Shown here one piece after another: positions 34,032 through 42,818 of a stretch of DNA of 64,000 bases. Where the stretch lies: contig CALODV010000008.1 of the NCBI GenBank assembly GCA_942492065.1, positions 1,178,001-1,242,000 of the forward strand, read 5' to 3'. How positions within the stretch are numbered: the stretch's first letter is position 1; every line of letters starts with the position of its first letter. The DNA is from G963665815 sp942492065 (GTDB taxonomy: Bacteria; Cloacimonadota; Cloacimonadia; Cloacimonadales; JAIOQZ01). The notes under the pieces are model-generated. The model had not been told where the DNA came from and made no database searches. It was given only the letters and a program-made list of their open reading frames with translations. The translations under genes and the position numbers were made by a program.

Positions 34032-35234
34032 CTATGAATAAGCATCTTCATCATGAAGTGCTTTATCAAGTCCTGTTGTTTCATGTTCATCTGAAACTCT
34101 TACTACAGTGATTTTGTTGATTATCCATAACATAGCGTATGTGAACAGGTAGGCATAGATTGCAGCACCTACAGCTGAACCGAGTTGTAATAAGAAGAAG
34201 TTGGTTCCACCATAAATTATACCGTCGGCACCGGCAGGATTAAGTTTTGCACTAGCGAAAACACCGAGAAGAATAGTACCGATGAATCCACCGATTCCAT
34301 GAACTCCCCATACATCGAGAGCATCATCCCATTTAAGCTTGTTTTTAAGAGCAACTGCGTAGTAACAACCGATACCGGCAACAAGACCGATTATAGCTGC
34401 AGCCCATACAGGAACAAAACCGGCAGCAGGAGTAATAGTGGCAAGACCTGCAACAGCACCGGTCATAAGACCGACAAATTTAGGTTTTCTTTCTTTCTTC
34501 CACTCAATTATCAACCAGGCAATTGTTGCAAATGATGCAGCAACGTCAGTATTAAGGAAAGCTTGAGCAGTAATATGGTCAACTTGAAGCTCACTCCCAG
34601 CATTGAATCCATACCAACCAAACCAGAGAAGACCGGTTCCGATTGCTACAAGCGGAATACTGTTGGGTTTAGCGTTTTTGTTCTTCCTTTCCCCTACGAA
34701 CAGTACCGATGCGAGTGCAGCAAAACCTGCTGTGACGTGTACTACAATACCGCCTGCGAAGTCTCTGACTCCCCATTGAGCAAGAATACCCCCGCCCCAG
34801 ATCATGTGGACGAATGGATAATACACGAATAGCTGCCATAATATTAAGAAAAGAATGTAAGCTTTGAAAGATACACGTCCGGTAAATGCACCGGTTATGA
34901 GTGCCGGAGTAATAATGGCAAACATCATTTGATAAGCGATAAATACGAATTCAGGAATAAGTCCTTCACCAAATGGAGACATTGCTGTTACACCATTCAG
35001 GAAGGCTTTGTCAAGGTTACCGATAATTGGACCGGCTCCACTGAAACAAAGTGAATAACCTACAGCATACCAAAGTATTGTTGTAATACCAAGGGATACG
35101 AAACTTTGAATCATAATACCAAGAATGTTACGTTTTGAGGTTAAACCTCCATAGAAGAATGCCAATCCGGGGGTCATCAGCATTACTAAACTGGTAGCCA
35201 CAAGCATAAAGCCTGTTGAGCCTGTGTTGAACAT
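34032..35234 (-). CDS. amt: Ammonium transporter
   Basis: A 400-residue Amt/Mep/Rh channel with about 11 helices. Signatures: MTPGLAFFYGGLTSKRNIL at the N-terminus, DFAGGIVVHVTAGFAALASVL with the first pore His, FGWYGFNAGSELQ, and DVWGVHGIGGFIGTILLG with the second pore His. Conducts ammonium/ammonia across the inner membrane. No glnK/P-II gene is adjacent, unlike many amt loci. A strong GGAGG lies upstream. Confidence 0.95.
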   Translation of the reverse strand: MFNTGSTGFMLVATSLVMLMTPGLAFFYGGLTSKRNILGIMIQSFVSLGITTILWYAVGYSLCFSGAGPIIGNLDKAFLNGVTAMSPFGEGLIPEFVFIAYQMMFAIITPALITGAFTGRVSFKAYILFLILWQLFVYYPFVHMIWGGGILAQWGVRDFAGGIVVHVTAGFAALASVLFVGERKNKNAKPNSIPLVAIGTGLLWFGWYGFNAGSELQVDHITAQAFLNTDVAASFATIAWLIIEWKKERKPKFVGLMTGAVAGLATITPAAGFVPVWAAAIIGLVAGIGCYYAVALKNKLKWDDALDVWGVHGIGGFIGTILLGVFASAKLNPAGADGIIYGGTNFFLLQLGSAVGAAIYAYLFTYAMLWIINKITVVRVSDEHETTGLDKALHDEDAYS

Positions 35235-35574
35235 TACGTTCCTCCGTTATTTTAACTCAGAACAATGACAAATATTTTAAAATTCAATCTTAAAAATCAT
35301 TTATGAATCCTGATCACTATCAAGTCAGCTGACAAACTACCTCAGAAAGTACATTCTTTGGCTCTGAAGAAGCCCGAAAACTGCTGATAGAAATATTTTC
35401 CATAACGCTCTTTCGAAATCCGTCAAAATTCAGAGTGTCATTCAGAGATTAAATTGCATACTTTGGCTAATCTCTGTCAAACTTCTGTAAAAGATTTTGC
35501 TTGCACGTTTTAGTCAAGTTTTTCTATTCTGGTTTTGAGTTATTTTGGTTTGTAAACATGATTCAAGAGGAAAA
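35235..35574. other. Divergent intergenic region
   Basis: Separates the ammonium transporter (minus) from the antiporter (plus). No gene or clear terminator seen; promoters for both must lie here but are not obvious. Confidence 0.4.
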
Positions 35575-37416
35575 ATGAGCTTACAGCACATGAAACTTCA
35601 GATTCTTGAGCTTGGTTTATTGATACTCTCAGCTTATGTTTTCGGTTTATTGGCAAGAAAAGCTAAAATCGGTGAAGTGATCGGACAGATATTCGGGGGA
35701 ATAATTGTCGGACCTCACTTCCTGGAACTGATTCACAGAGTTCTGGAGAAATATCAATATTTACATAGATTTGAGATTCTGAAACCTATCTATCATTTTT
35801 ATAATTCCGAATTTTCAGAATACAGCCAGATACTGGAAAGCTATCACTTTTTTGTTTTCCTGTTTCTTGGTATGATTGCTTTCTCTCTTGGAGAGGAACT
35901 TCACAGAGACAGACTGCGTCAAGTCGGCATCAAAGCAGTAATTATATGCCTTATTCAAGGTTTACTTACATTCCTGCTGCTTGCACTGGGATTCAAGTTT
36001 GTATTTAAATTTGAGTGGATTAACGCCTTGATTCTCGGATCAATCGGTATTGCCACAGCCCCTGCTCTGACATTCGTACTCATGTCAAAACTGAAGATAA
36101 CCGGATCTTTGAAAAACATACTCGCAAACATAGTTGTGCTTGATGATATAATGGAAGTAATATTCTTCTCAGTATTTCTGGGAATAGCTGTTGCAAAGAA
36201 AAATGGTGAACATCTTTCAGTAGCCCACTTGTCCCTACATGTCGGGAAAGAGTTATTTCTGGCCTCACTGATAGGATTTATTATATTTCTGGTATTCAAA
36301 CTTACCGTTAGAGAACGCGTTGTGGAAGACGAAGACAGTAAATACGGTGAAGAAGGAAAATCATTTCTTTCCACGGTTTTATCTGAACATCCAACTCCAT
36401 CAGTTGAAATTCTATTGATTATGGTTGGTGTTATTGCCTTAGGTATATCCATATCTATTCACTTCCAGCTTCCGTTCCTTATTACTTCCGTTGTTGCCGG
36501 ATTTCTTATTTCTAATTTTCATCACAATGCTATATTTGAATCACTGAAAATAGAAAATGTTATGCCTATTTTCAACCTGATGTTCTTCGCTATAATCGGA
36601 GCAAGTGTCAGGCTTGAATCTTTTACAGGCAATACATTACTATTCGCCCTGGGGTATATTATCCTCAGATCTACCGGTAAAATTGCCGGTAACTGGCTAG
36701 GTGCAAGACTAACAGGTCAGGATTCAAAAATCGTGGCAGCATTGCCAAAGTTAATGCTTCCGCAGGCCGGTATGGCTGCAGTTGAAACGATTCTTGTGGC
36801 AACCCTTCTGGCTGATAAAGGTGGATTTGAAATATTCAATACAATTATTCCTGCACTTGTCATATTCGAACTTGGTGGTGCTTACCTATCTGAAAAAACA
36901 CTCATTAAGTGGAAAACATGGACGGTAGGTCAGGCTGAAGCTCTCAAGTCAAGAATTCCAGACGATGAATACTCAATGGAAGTCCTGATTGAGGACAGAG
37001 TTTTTGATATGATGGCAACTACTCAGGAAGAAGCTGTGTTCGAAATGGCTCAAATAATGGTTAAACAGGGAATCATCCATGAAACATCCGAAATCACTTT
37101 CTCAATTGCTGAAAGGGAAAAACTCGGATCTACCGCGATCGGTAACGGGATAGCTATCCCCCATTGCCGTATTCCTGCTATACAGAGACCATTTATAGCC
37201 TGCGGTCTGCTTAAGAATAAGATGTACTGGAACGAAAAAGATAAGGAACCTGTTAATCTGCTGTTTCTGATTCTTTCACCTGAAGAGAAACCGGAATATC
37301 ACCTCAAAGCAGTAAAAACTATTGCTGCTACGATGTCTAAGCATAATAACTTGTATGATGAGTTAATGGATTCTATGAGAAAGCAAAACATGGATCTGTT
37401 TCTGAAAACAATATAG
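35575..37416 (+). CDS. CPA2-type cation/proton antiporter fused to PTS EIIA-like domain
   Basis: About 613 residues. The first 430 residues form a Na+(K+)/H+ exchanger with about 12 helices (GLLARKAKIGEVIGQIFGGIIVGP, GSIGIATAPALTFVLM, NIVVLDDIMEVIFF, PKLMLPQAGMAAVETIL). After a linker, residues of about 465-613 look like a PTS EIIA type-2 (mannitol/fructose) domain: EREKLGSTAIGNGIAIPHCR carries the phosphorylatable His. That suggests transport control by a phosphorelay. The start with AGAGGA seven bases upstream is preferred over an upstream in-frame codon. Coupling ion unknown. Confidence 0.85.
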   Translation: MSLQHMKLQILELGLLILSAYVFGLLARKAKIGEVIGQIFGGIIVGPHFLELIHRVLEKYQYLHRFEILKPIYHFYNSEFSEYSQILESYHFFVFLFLGMIAFSLGEELHRDRLRQVGIKAVIICLIQGLLTFLLLALGFKFVFKFEWINALILGSIGIATAPALTFVLMSKLKITGSLKNILANIVVLDDIMEVIFFSVFLGIAVAKKNGEHLSVAHLSLHVGKELFLASLIGFIIFLVFKLTVRERVVEDEDSKYGEEGKSFLSTVLSEHPTPSVEILLIMVGVIALGISISIHFQLPFLITSVVAGFLISNFHHNAIFESLKIENVMPIFNLMFFAIIGASVRLESFTGNTLLFALGYIILRSTGKIAGNWLGARLTGQDSKIVAALPKLMLPQAGMAAVETILVATLLADKGGFEIFNTIIPALVIFELGGAYLSEKTLIKWKTWTVGQAEALKSRIPDDEYSMEVLIEDRVFDMMATTQEEAVFEMAQIMVKQGIIHETSEITFSIAEREKLGSTAIGNGIAIPHCRIPAIQRPFIACGLLKNKMYWNEKDKEPVNLLFLILSPEEKPEYHLKAVKTIAATMSKHNNLYDELMDSMRKQNMDLFLKTI

Positions 37417-37431
37417 TAAATTATACTGCAA

Positions 37432-37465
37432 AGCCTGTTGGAAATCCAGCAGGCTTCGTTTTTTT
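37432..37465 (+). terminator. Terminator of the antiporter gene
   Basis: AGCCTG-TTGG...CCAG-CAGGCT stem then TCGTTTTTTT. Confidence 0.8.
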
Positions 37466-37488
37466 GGGGTCTTAATATGAGTAAGAAT

Positions 37489-37788
37489 CTACTTTTTGTC
37501 TTTTGATTTTACCAGATAGTCTTCCAGATCTTTGAGTCTGGATTTAAGAAAACTAACTTCTTCTTCGAGGTTTTCCTGCCCTGACACTTGATTACCTATA
37601 CTACGAAATGCTCCAAAGAATCTTCCCATTCCTCGTCCTGCAGAACGTAATCCGCGTCCCATACCTCTACCTCTGCCTCTTCCAAATACTGGGAATATAC
37701 CGTCTGCTTCGTCATTAGTACAATATCCCATCCTTCTTCCTGTCATTGGACCTTGTCCATCAGGTCCTGTTCTGTCTCCAGCTGGCAT
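37489..37788 (-). CDS. DUF5320 family small protein
   Basis: A 99-residue protein with the DUF5320 pattern: N-terminal MPAGDRTGPDGQGPMTGR and GYC, a Gly/Arg-rich centre (GRGRGRGMGRG, AGRGMGRFFG), and a C-terminal coiled coil (EEEVSFLKSRLKDLEDYL). The family often neighbours NifX/dinitrogenase iron-molybdenum cofactor proteins, but none is seen here. A textbook AAGGAGG lies upstream. Function unknown. Confidence 0.85.
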   Translation of the reverse strand: MPAGDRTGPDGQGPMTGRRMGYCTNDEADGIFPVFGRGRGRGMGRGLRSAGRGMGRFFGAFRSIGNQVSGQENLEEEVSFLKSRLKDLEDYLVKSKDKK

Positions 37789-37972
37789 AGTTACCTCCTT
37801 GCCATTAAGTTTTGTTGTTCATATATATAATATAAATATCAAAGAATTCTTGTCAAGCTTTGAGTGAACTTATTTTCACTGATAATAATCTGCACTCAAT
37901 TTAGTATTGGCTTTCTCTGTTTTTGGACTAAGTTTTCTGTATAATTCGAAAAGCAAATGTTAAGGAGTAATC

Positions 37973-38491
37973 ATGAAAACAGTCTGTGCATGGTGTAATG
38001 TTTTAATTAAAAAAGATGAAGCAACCGGTAATAAATTAGGTCCTATTTCACATGGTATATGCAGTTCATGCATGACGAAAATGTTATCGTTCAGAGGGCA
38101 GCCCCTAAGAGATTACCTGAACAAATTTGAAAAGCCTGTTTTCCTTATCACAGAAGAAGTAAAAGTGGGAGCGGGAAATCAAGCCAGCCTCGAATTTCTA
38201 CAGAAGACAAACAAAGATATCGAAGGCAGACTAGCAGGCGATGTGTTCGAATGTAAGTTTTCCAAAATGCAAGAAGGCTGTGGTGGTACTATTCATTGCA
38301 AATCATGTGCTATAAGAAACGCCATATCAGACACTCTGAAAACAGGTAAGTCTCTTATTGAAGTGCCAGCATATCCTGATTTAGTTTCTTCCAGTAAAAG
38401 AAGAATTAAATTTCTGATAACAACAGAACTTGTTGATAACTATGTTCTCCTCAGAATAGATGATATAGATGATTTCAAAGGTGTCAAATAA
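37973..38491 (+). CDS. PAS-like protein with N-terminal CxxC knuckle and internal Cys cluster
   Basis: A 172-residue protein. The N-terminus VCAWCNVLIKK...GICSSCMTKM looks like a zinc ribbon. The rest is PAS-like (KPVFLITEEVKVGAGNQASLEF), with a loop EGCGGTIHCKSCAIRNAI that recurs in PAS proteins with cysteine-ligated cofactors; it then continues SLIEVPAYPDL...FLITTELVDNYVLLRIDDI. Possibly a redox or metal sensor acting as a separate partner, since it has no output domain. AAGGAG precedes the ATG. Function inferred only. Confidence 0.6.
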   Translation: MKTVCAWCNVLIKKDEATGNKLGPISHGICSSCMTKMLSFRGQPLRDYLNKFEKPVFLITEEVKVGAGNQASLEFLQKTNKDIEGRLAGDVFECKFSKMQEGCGGTIHCKSCAIRNAISDTLKTGKSLIEVPAYPDLVSSSKRRIKFLITTELVDNYVLLRIDDIDDFKGVK

Positions 38492-38743
38492 TTAGGGAGC
38501 TGCATTTTAATCTTCCTAAATGAAACTAAGCTTATTCATAATCATACTTACATATTTTATATGTTTTTCCATATTTAATTCTATTATATTGAATAACTGC
38601 TATTTCTTTTAATACACTTTACTTATCTATTCCTCTTGAGTTTTAATCTTTTACTATAGCAATATTTTCTCAGGATTTATGTAGACAGGATTAGCAAGCC
38701 CCAAACTTATGGTTAGTAAATACTAAAATACAGGAGATTAAGA

Positions 38744-39175
38744 ATGGCTTTAAAGAACGTTAAAATTCAAGGTTCATGGGGCGAAAACATGCAGGTAAAT
38801 CTCAAAGCAAGAAACTTTGAGATGAAAATTGATCAACCGGCTCCAATGGGAGAAGATACAGGTGCAACTCCTTTAGAATATTTCTTTTTTGCATTAGCAG
38901 GATGCATTGTGACAATCGGTAAAATTATTGCAAAACAAAAAAGACTCGATGTACGTGGAATAGATGTAGAAGTTATCGGCGGACTCAACCCAGAAGTACT
39001 TATGGGTAAATGTGACAGCGAAAGAGCAGGATTCCAGAATATCAAAGTTATCGTTGAAGTTGATGCTGATATGACTGAAGACGAAAAGAAAGCTTTCGTT
39101 GCAGAAATCGACAGTAGATGTCCGATTTCCGATAATATCGAAAATGCTTCTGACATCGTTTTTGAAGTAAAATAA
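38744..39175 (+). CDS. OsmC-family protein
   Basis: A 143-residue OsmC/YhfA-type protein, a thiol-dependent peroxidase family. Both conserved cysteines are there: FFALAGCIVTIGKI (about 55) and IDSRCPISDNI (about 127). DQPAPMGEDTGATPLEYFFFALAGC is the family core. AGGAG lies eight bases upstream. It ends just before a bidirectional-type terminator and converges with the next gene. Confidence 0.9.
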   Translation: MALKNVKIQGSWGENMQVNLKARNFEMKIDQPAPMGEDTGATPLEYFFFALAGCIVTIGKIIAKQKRLDVRGIDVEVIGGLNPEVLMGKCDSERAGFQNIKVIVEVDADMTEDEKKAFVAEIDSRCPISDNIENASDIVFEVK

Positions 39176-39195
39176 TTACTTATAAACATTATATC

Positions 39196-39219
39196 AAGCC
39201 TGTCATTGACAGGCTTTTT
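39196..39219. terminator. Terminator between convergent genes
   Basis: AAGCCTGT-CATTG-ACAGGCTTTTTG; the stem includes the stop codon of the minus-strand gene. Confidence 0.75.
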
Positions 39220-39751
39220 GTTTATTAAGGAAACTTACAACTGATTTAGCAGTTTCTTCAGAATCAACATTAACTAACTCCAGAACCCTGCAGCCTGCAT
39301 TACGCATCCAGATTTCTTCCGACTGCCTGCTTCTCATGTTCAAACCGCCGGTATCATATTTTTCTGCCCACTCAATAAACTTAACATGATTCTCATGCAT
39401 ATCCCCACCCGGTAAAATCCTTTCACCAAATCTCTGTGACTCCCTGAGCTTCAATCGTGCTATGCGTGTCTCAGTGTCACAGAACAACCGAACCACCAGA
39501 TCAGCGTTCTGGAGAATTAATTCACCCCATTTTAAAGCAGACCCGGAAAAAATCCAGCTTTGCTCCCATCCTATTATCTCCTGCAAAATCTTTTTTCTGT
39601 CTTCCTCAGGTCTTTTCACTGTAAAAGGTGTCTCTGTCTGCTCCCAGAAGATATCGTCATTGTCATATTGCGGAATACTGAGTTTATGAGCCAGTATCTT
39701 ACCCAGAGTGGTTGTTCCCGACCCCGATGCACCTGTAATAAATATTTTCAA
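39203..39751 (-). CDS. AAA/adenylate-kinase-like P-loop protein
   Basis: A 182-residue small NTPase. Walker A is GASGSGTTTLG at the N-terminus (Thr in place of Lys-neighbouring residues: GxxGSGTTT), then YDNDDIFWEQTETPFT, DRKKILQEI, WIFSGSALKWGE and RIARLKLRESQRFG with Arg residues of a lid. This pattern fits the AAA family/shikimate-kinase-like proteins often annotated as topology-modulation-type. The Walker lysine appears replaced by Thr, so nucleotide phosphoryl transfer is uncertain. Substrate unknown. Confidence 0.7.
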   Translation of the reverse strand: MKIFITGASGSGTTTLGKILAHKLSIPQYDNDDIFWEQTETPFTVKRPEEDRKKILQEIIGWEQSWIFSGSALKWGELILQNADLVVRLFCDTETRIARLKLRESQRFGERILPGGDMHENHVKFIEWAEKYDTGGLNMRSRQSEEIWMRNAGCRVLELVNVDSEETAKSVVSFLNKQKACQ

Positions 39752-39869
39752 ATCTTCATTCCTTTATGTTTTCTTCAAAATTCCTGTTAGTTAGTGTTCT
39801 GTAAATAAAAAATTGTTTGTTGACGTTCTTGTTAATAAATCCTATTCCTTGATTTTAGAAGGATTATCA

Positions 39870-40607
39870 ATGTTCAAAAACTACCGGAAAATGTCAGATA
39901 CAAATATCACCATGTATTTCTCTGAGCAAGACTCTCAATATGCAGAGCTTACACTTGCAAAAGCTCTGCGAGCTTACTCCGAGTTAAAAGACTACTTCAC
40001 ACTCGAGGAGGATATACCGGAGATTCGCATCATTCTGGTACCAAATCGGGATGAGTTTGATCGGTTTGTTGCAGATCTGCTGCATGTACCGATTGAAAGA
40101 CCGTCAGATCCGCGGCGTGTAGCCCAGCCACAAAAAACAGATATTGTCTTCATGTCACCCTCATCCTACGAAAATCATTGTGCCTATACCTTTAAGCATG
40201 ATGAATTCGAAAGAATGATCAAGCACGAGCTGACCCATGTGTTTGAAGAGTATCTCACTCCTGACATGGAAATTTCTCCAGGCTGGTGGAGTGAAGGTCT
40301 GGCTGTTTATCTATCCGATCAATGGCAGTACAAAAGTCAGTTTGAGTTCTGCGAACCGGTATCGGATGCTCTTGAATCAGGCAATATTCCTTCAATCAGC
40401 GAGATTCTCTCTAACCGATTGCTCCGCTATACATTTGGCTGGACGATAGTCATGTATCTTGAACAGATTATGGGCAGAGACCTTATTGTCAGAACTGTCA
40501 AAACGCTGAAGGATGAAGACCTCCTCAAGGCAGTAGGAACAGATCCTGACTCACTTCAGAAAGACTGGAGCAGCTGGCTGACAACTTACCCGTGGCACTT
40601 CAGATAG
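39870..40607 (+). CDS. Gluzincin-type peptidase (peptidase MA-like)
   Basis: About 245 residues, no signal peptide. The zinc site MIKHELTHVFEEY (HExxH) is followed 20 or so residues later by GWWSEGLAVYLS, supplying the third ligand Glu. RIILVPNRDEFDRFV upstream and YTFGWTIVMYLEQIMG...DSLQKDWSSWL downstream fit peptidase-MA-like proteins. The start with AGGA six bases upstream is chosen over an in-frame ATG 19 codons earlier. Substrate unknown. Confidence 0.8.
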   Translation: MFKNYRKMSDTNITMYFSEQDSQYAELTLAKALRAYSELKDYFTLEEDIPEIRIILVPNRDEFDRFVADLLHVPIERPSDPRRVAQPQKTDIVFMSPSSYENHCAYTFKHDEFERMIKHELTHVFEEYLTPDMEISPGWWSEGLAVYLSDQWQYKSQFEFCEPVSDALESGNIPSISEILSNRLLRYTFGWTIVMYLEQIMGRDLIVRTVKTLKDEDLLKAVGTDPDSLQKDWSSWLTTYPWHFR

Positions 40608-40615
40608 TAATCCTG

Positions 40616-41116
40616 CTATTTTATTGTATCGCTGACTGCTGCACTCATTGAAGAAGGGAATGTAATGATCAGAATTCGCTTTATTGCAACAGGCAGATCA
40701 GTCTGCCATGGACATTTCTGAATTATTGTCAGCAGAATCCCTACAACAAGCAGTGAAAAGAAATATATTGAGAAAACACGCTTTGCATACTCAAACACGT
40801 GATTCTTCAGCATATACCTGTAGAAATTGAAATAGACGAACATCCCGATAAACAGAACGGAGAGAATACTCAACAGCACAACATTCAGCATTGGCAGGTT
40901 CTCCCCCAGCTTCCAGGCTTCTTCCGTGAATGTAACAGGAACCGCCAGAATAGATGCTCCCACAATCACCTGCATAAGATCGCGTGGTCTGAACTCGACC
41001 ATTACCGGGGAAACTGCGTAACTCAGGAGCTTGCCGGCTTTATCGAAAACCGGAGTAAATCTGTGCAGATACCCGTTAATACGTTTTACTTTTACTTCTT
41101 CTTTATGCTCTTCCAT
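40616..41116 (-). CDS. DUF2391 integral membrane protein
   Basis: A 166-residue protein with four hydrophobic helices. FRPRDLMQVIVGASILAVPVTFTEEAW is the DUF2391/TIGR02587 signature; VFIGMFVYFNFYRYML and LLVVGILLTII follow, ending in an IKRILIITFPSSMSAAVSDTI segment. Function of the family is unknown. AGGTGATATATG context precedes the start. Convergent with the peptidase gene. Confidence 0.85.
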   Translation of the reverse strand: MEEHKEEVKVKRINGYLHRFTPVFDKAGKLLSYAVSPVMVEFRPRDLMQVIVGASILAVPVTFTEEAWKLGENLPMLNVVLLSILSVLFIGMFVYFNFYRYMLKNHVFEYAKRVFSIYFFSLLVVGILLTIIQKCPWQTDLPVAIKRILIITFPSSMSAAVSDTIK

Positions 41117-41201
41117 ATATCACCTCTGCTGTATTGTTAAAAGATGTTTTCTTCAAAAATATAAGTTTACTAAATTTAAGATTTTCTTTGCAAAGCTCTC
41201 A

Positions 41202-41657
41202 CTATTTCTCATCTTCATCGTCATGATCGTCATCGTGCTCCGGAAGAATGTTTTTCTCCAGAAAAGCCGTCTCACCTTCCAGAACAAACTTAAGCTGTTC
41301 CAGTGACCAGTTTCCTTCATGTCTGCCAATTCCATGCATGAACTTAGGGAATTCAATGAATGAAACGACTTCATCACCGATTTTCGCAGTGAACTTACCT
41401 TCTACAATCACTGCAAAAGGAAAATGTGTTCCGGGAAGTCCCAGTTCCTTGATCAAATCAGCATTCTTTTCATCTTCGATGTTATAATATCTAACCTCAT
41501 ACTTTTCTGCAAAGGCTTCCATAATAGGCTTAACTTTCTCAAGCACCCGCAGCGATGGTTTACGTTCTTTGTAAAAAACAGAAACCTTCATTCTGTCTAT
41601 TGCGTTCAGCATCATTGTAGAGGCAAGTATTGAAATTATTAACAATATATGTTTCAT
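41202..41657 (-). CDS. Exported thioredoxin-fold-like protein
   Basis: About 151 residues. Signal peptide HILLIISILASTMMLNA. Mature protein begins with a strand MKVSVFYKE and a long helix, then YEVRYYNIEDEKNADLIKELGLPGTHFPFAVIVEGKFTAKIG, which is the beta-alpha-beta-beta order of thioredoxin-like domains with a cis-Pro-like FPFAV, but no CxxC. The C-terminus is His/Asp-rich (EHDDDHDDED), possibly metal-binding. The chosen ATG has AGGAG upstream; an upstream in-frame codon lacks one. Confidence 0.6.
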   Translation of the reverse strand: MKHILLIISILASTMMLNAIDRMKVSVFYKERKPSLRVLEKVKPIMEAFAEKYEVRYYNIEDEKNADLIKELGLPGTHFPFAVIVEGKFTAKIGDEVVSFIEFPKFMHGIGRHEGNWSLEQLKFVLEGETAFLEKNILPEHDDDHDDEDEK

Positions 41658-41769
41658 TGTTTCTCCTGTGTTGTTTTGAATAATAAGAAGAAAATCTGGA
41701 CATGTTGTCAATAATTATCGAAAATATAATATAAGTACTTTCTGTAGACTGATCAGGATTGGAGGTAGT

Positions 41770-42363
41770 ATGAACCGTTTCAGATTATGTCTGTTCATGA
41801 TTTACAGCATATCAAGTGTATATTTGATCGCAGATTCCATAGACAGCACCAAAACTTATCTGGAATTCTCACTGCGAAATGCACAGGGCGGATACGCCGA
41901 TAAACGTTCTGACCTGAATCAGCTTGGGGGTGGACAGCTTGCACTGGAAGTCAAATACAGCGAATTCCCTCTCAGTTTGTGCTGGTTTGGAGAGTACTAC
42001 ACAAATTCACCGGACCCTACCCATAACTATGAGATTAGAGGAATGGGCGGATTTAACGTGTTCTACTCAAAACGTCTCCTCAAAAACAGAAAGCTGAGGT
42101 TATATGCCGGAGGAGGAGCCGGAGGTATGGATGTCCCCCGCGGAGAAGATCATCCGGGAGAAATCATTACGGATATGTTCTACAATATTGAAGCAGGAGC
42201 GTCTTACACCATTTTCTGGAAACTTGGTTTGTACGGTTTCTACAAATATCTGTATGCAGATGAACATTATAAAGGTAAACATGTTATAGAATTCCATGAG
42301 CATATAATTATGGTGGGAATAACTCTGGATTTCAAAGTAAAACTGCCGTGGAGAAAAATGTAA
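41770..42363 (+). CDS. Predicted outer-membrane beta-barrel-like exported protein
   Basis: A 197-residue protein with a signal peptide (FRLCLFMIYSISSVYLIADS). Alternating-residue strands follow: TYLEFSLRNAQGGYAD, LALEVKYSEFPLSLCWFGEYY, RGMGGFNVFYSKRLL, LRLYAGGGAGG, FYNIEAGASYTIFWKLGLYGFYKYLYAD and IIMVGITLDFKV, like a small 8-stranded barrel. Gly-rich turn GGGAGGMDVPRGEDHPGE. GGAGG precedes the ATG. No family recognised. Confidence 0.6.
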   Translation: MNRFRLCLFMIYSISSVYLIADSIDSTKTYLEFSLRNAQGGYADKRSDLNQLGGGQLALEVKYSEFPLSLCWFGEYYTNSPDPTHNYEIRGMGGFNVFYSKRLLKNRKLRLYAGGGAGGMDVPRGEDHPGEIITDMFYNIEAGASYTIFWKLGLYGFYKYLYADEHYKGKHVIEFHEHIIMVGITLDFKVKLPWRKM

Positions 42364-42818
42364 GAGATTACTTAACTTTGACATCGAAGAAAGGATTCGG
42401 TAAAATGCTGCGCTTTTGGATGTTGTAGAGACACAACATCTTGAGTCTCAGAGTATAGTTTTTAGCCGATATACTTGTATGCAAAACTCAGACAAACGTC
42501 CGTTTGTCTCTACGCGGATGGGCAGAACTGCTCAAATCCTGCAAACACGATGTTCTCCCTCAATTAGGGAGATGTCGAGTTTACGAGACAGAGGGTTCAT
42601 AAGACGAAACAATGATTATTGTTACCCATGCTCTTGATTGATACCGAAATTGATCTGCACCACGTAGAGTTTTTCTGAAAGAAATAACTCCAGAAACAAC
42701 TTGATTTCTGACAACAATGAAGAGGTGATTTAGCGATGCTAAGCGTCGTTTAGAGTTTCAGCTAATATTTTTCGAGTTTTTCCTGTTTTTCGTGGTTTAA
42801 TAAATTAAGATGACAAAA
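42364..42818. other. Repeat-rich intergenic region
   Basis: No supported gene. It contains GATGTTGT/ACAACATC (42418-42439), palindromic element copy C, TCTCCCT/AGGGAGA (42554-42572) and a TTTTTCGTGG segment near 42788 like that at 7784. The density of short hairpins suggests decayed repeat elements. Confidence 0.5.
42490..42509. repeat. Palindromic intergenic element, copy C
   Basis: AGACAAACG-TC-CGTTTGTCT, perfect arms with a two-base centre that breaks the GG/CC of copies A and B. Confidence 0.65.

Noticed and set aside
35955..36452. 165-codon minus-strand frame opposite the antiporter
   Set aside because: Antisense shadow of membrane-protein codons; no start site or motif.
42416..42637. 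73-codon plus-strand frame in the repeat-rich intergenic region
   Set aside because: Made of hairpin repeats, no ribosome site, no plausible protein sequence.
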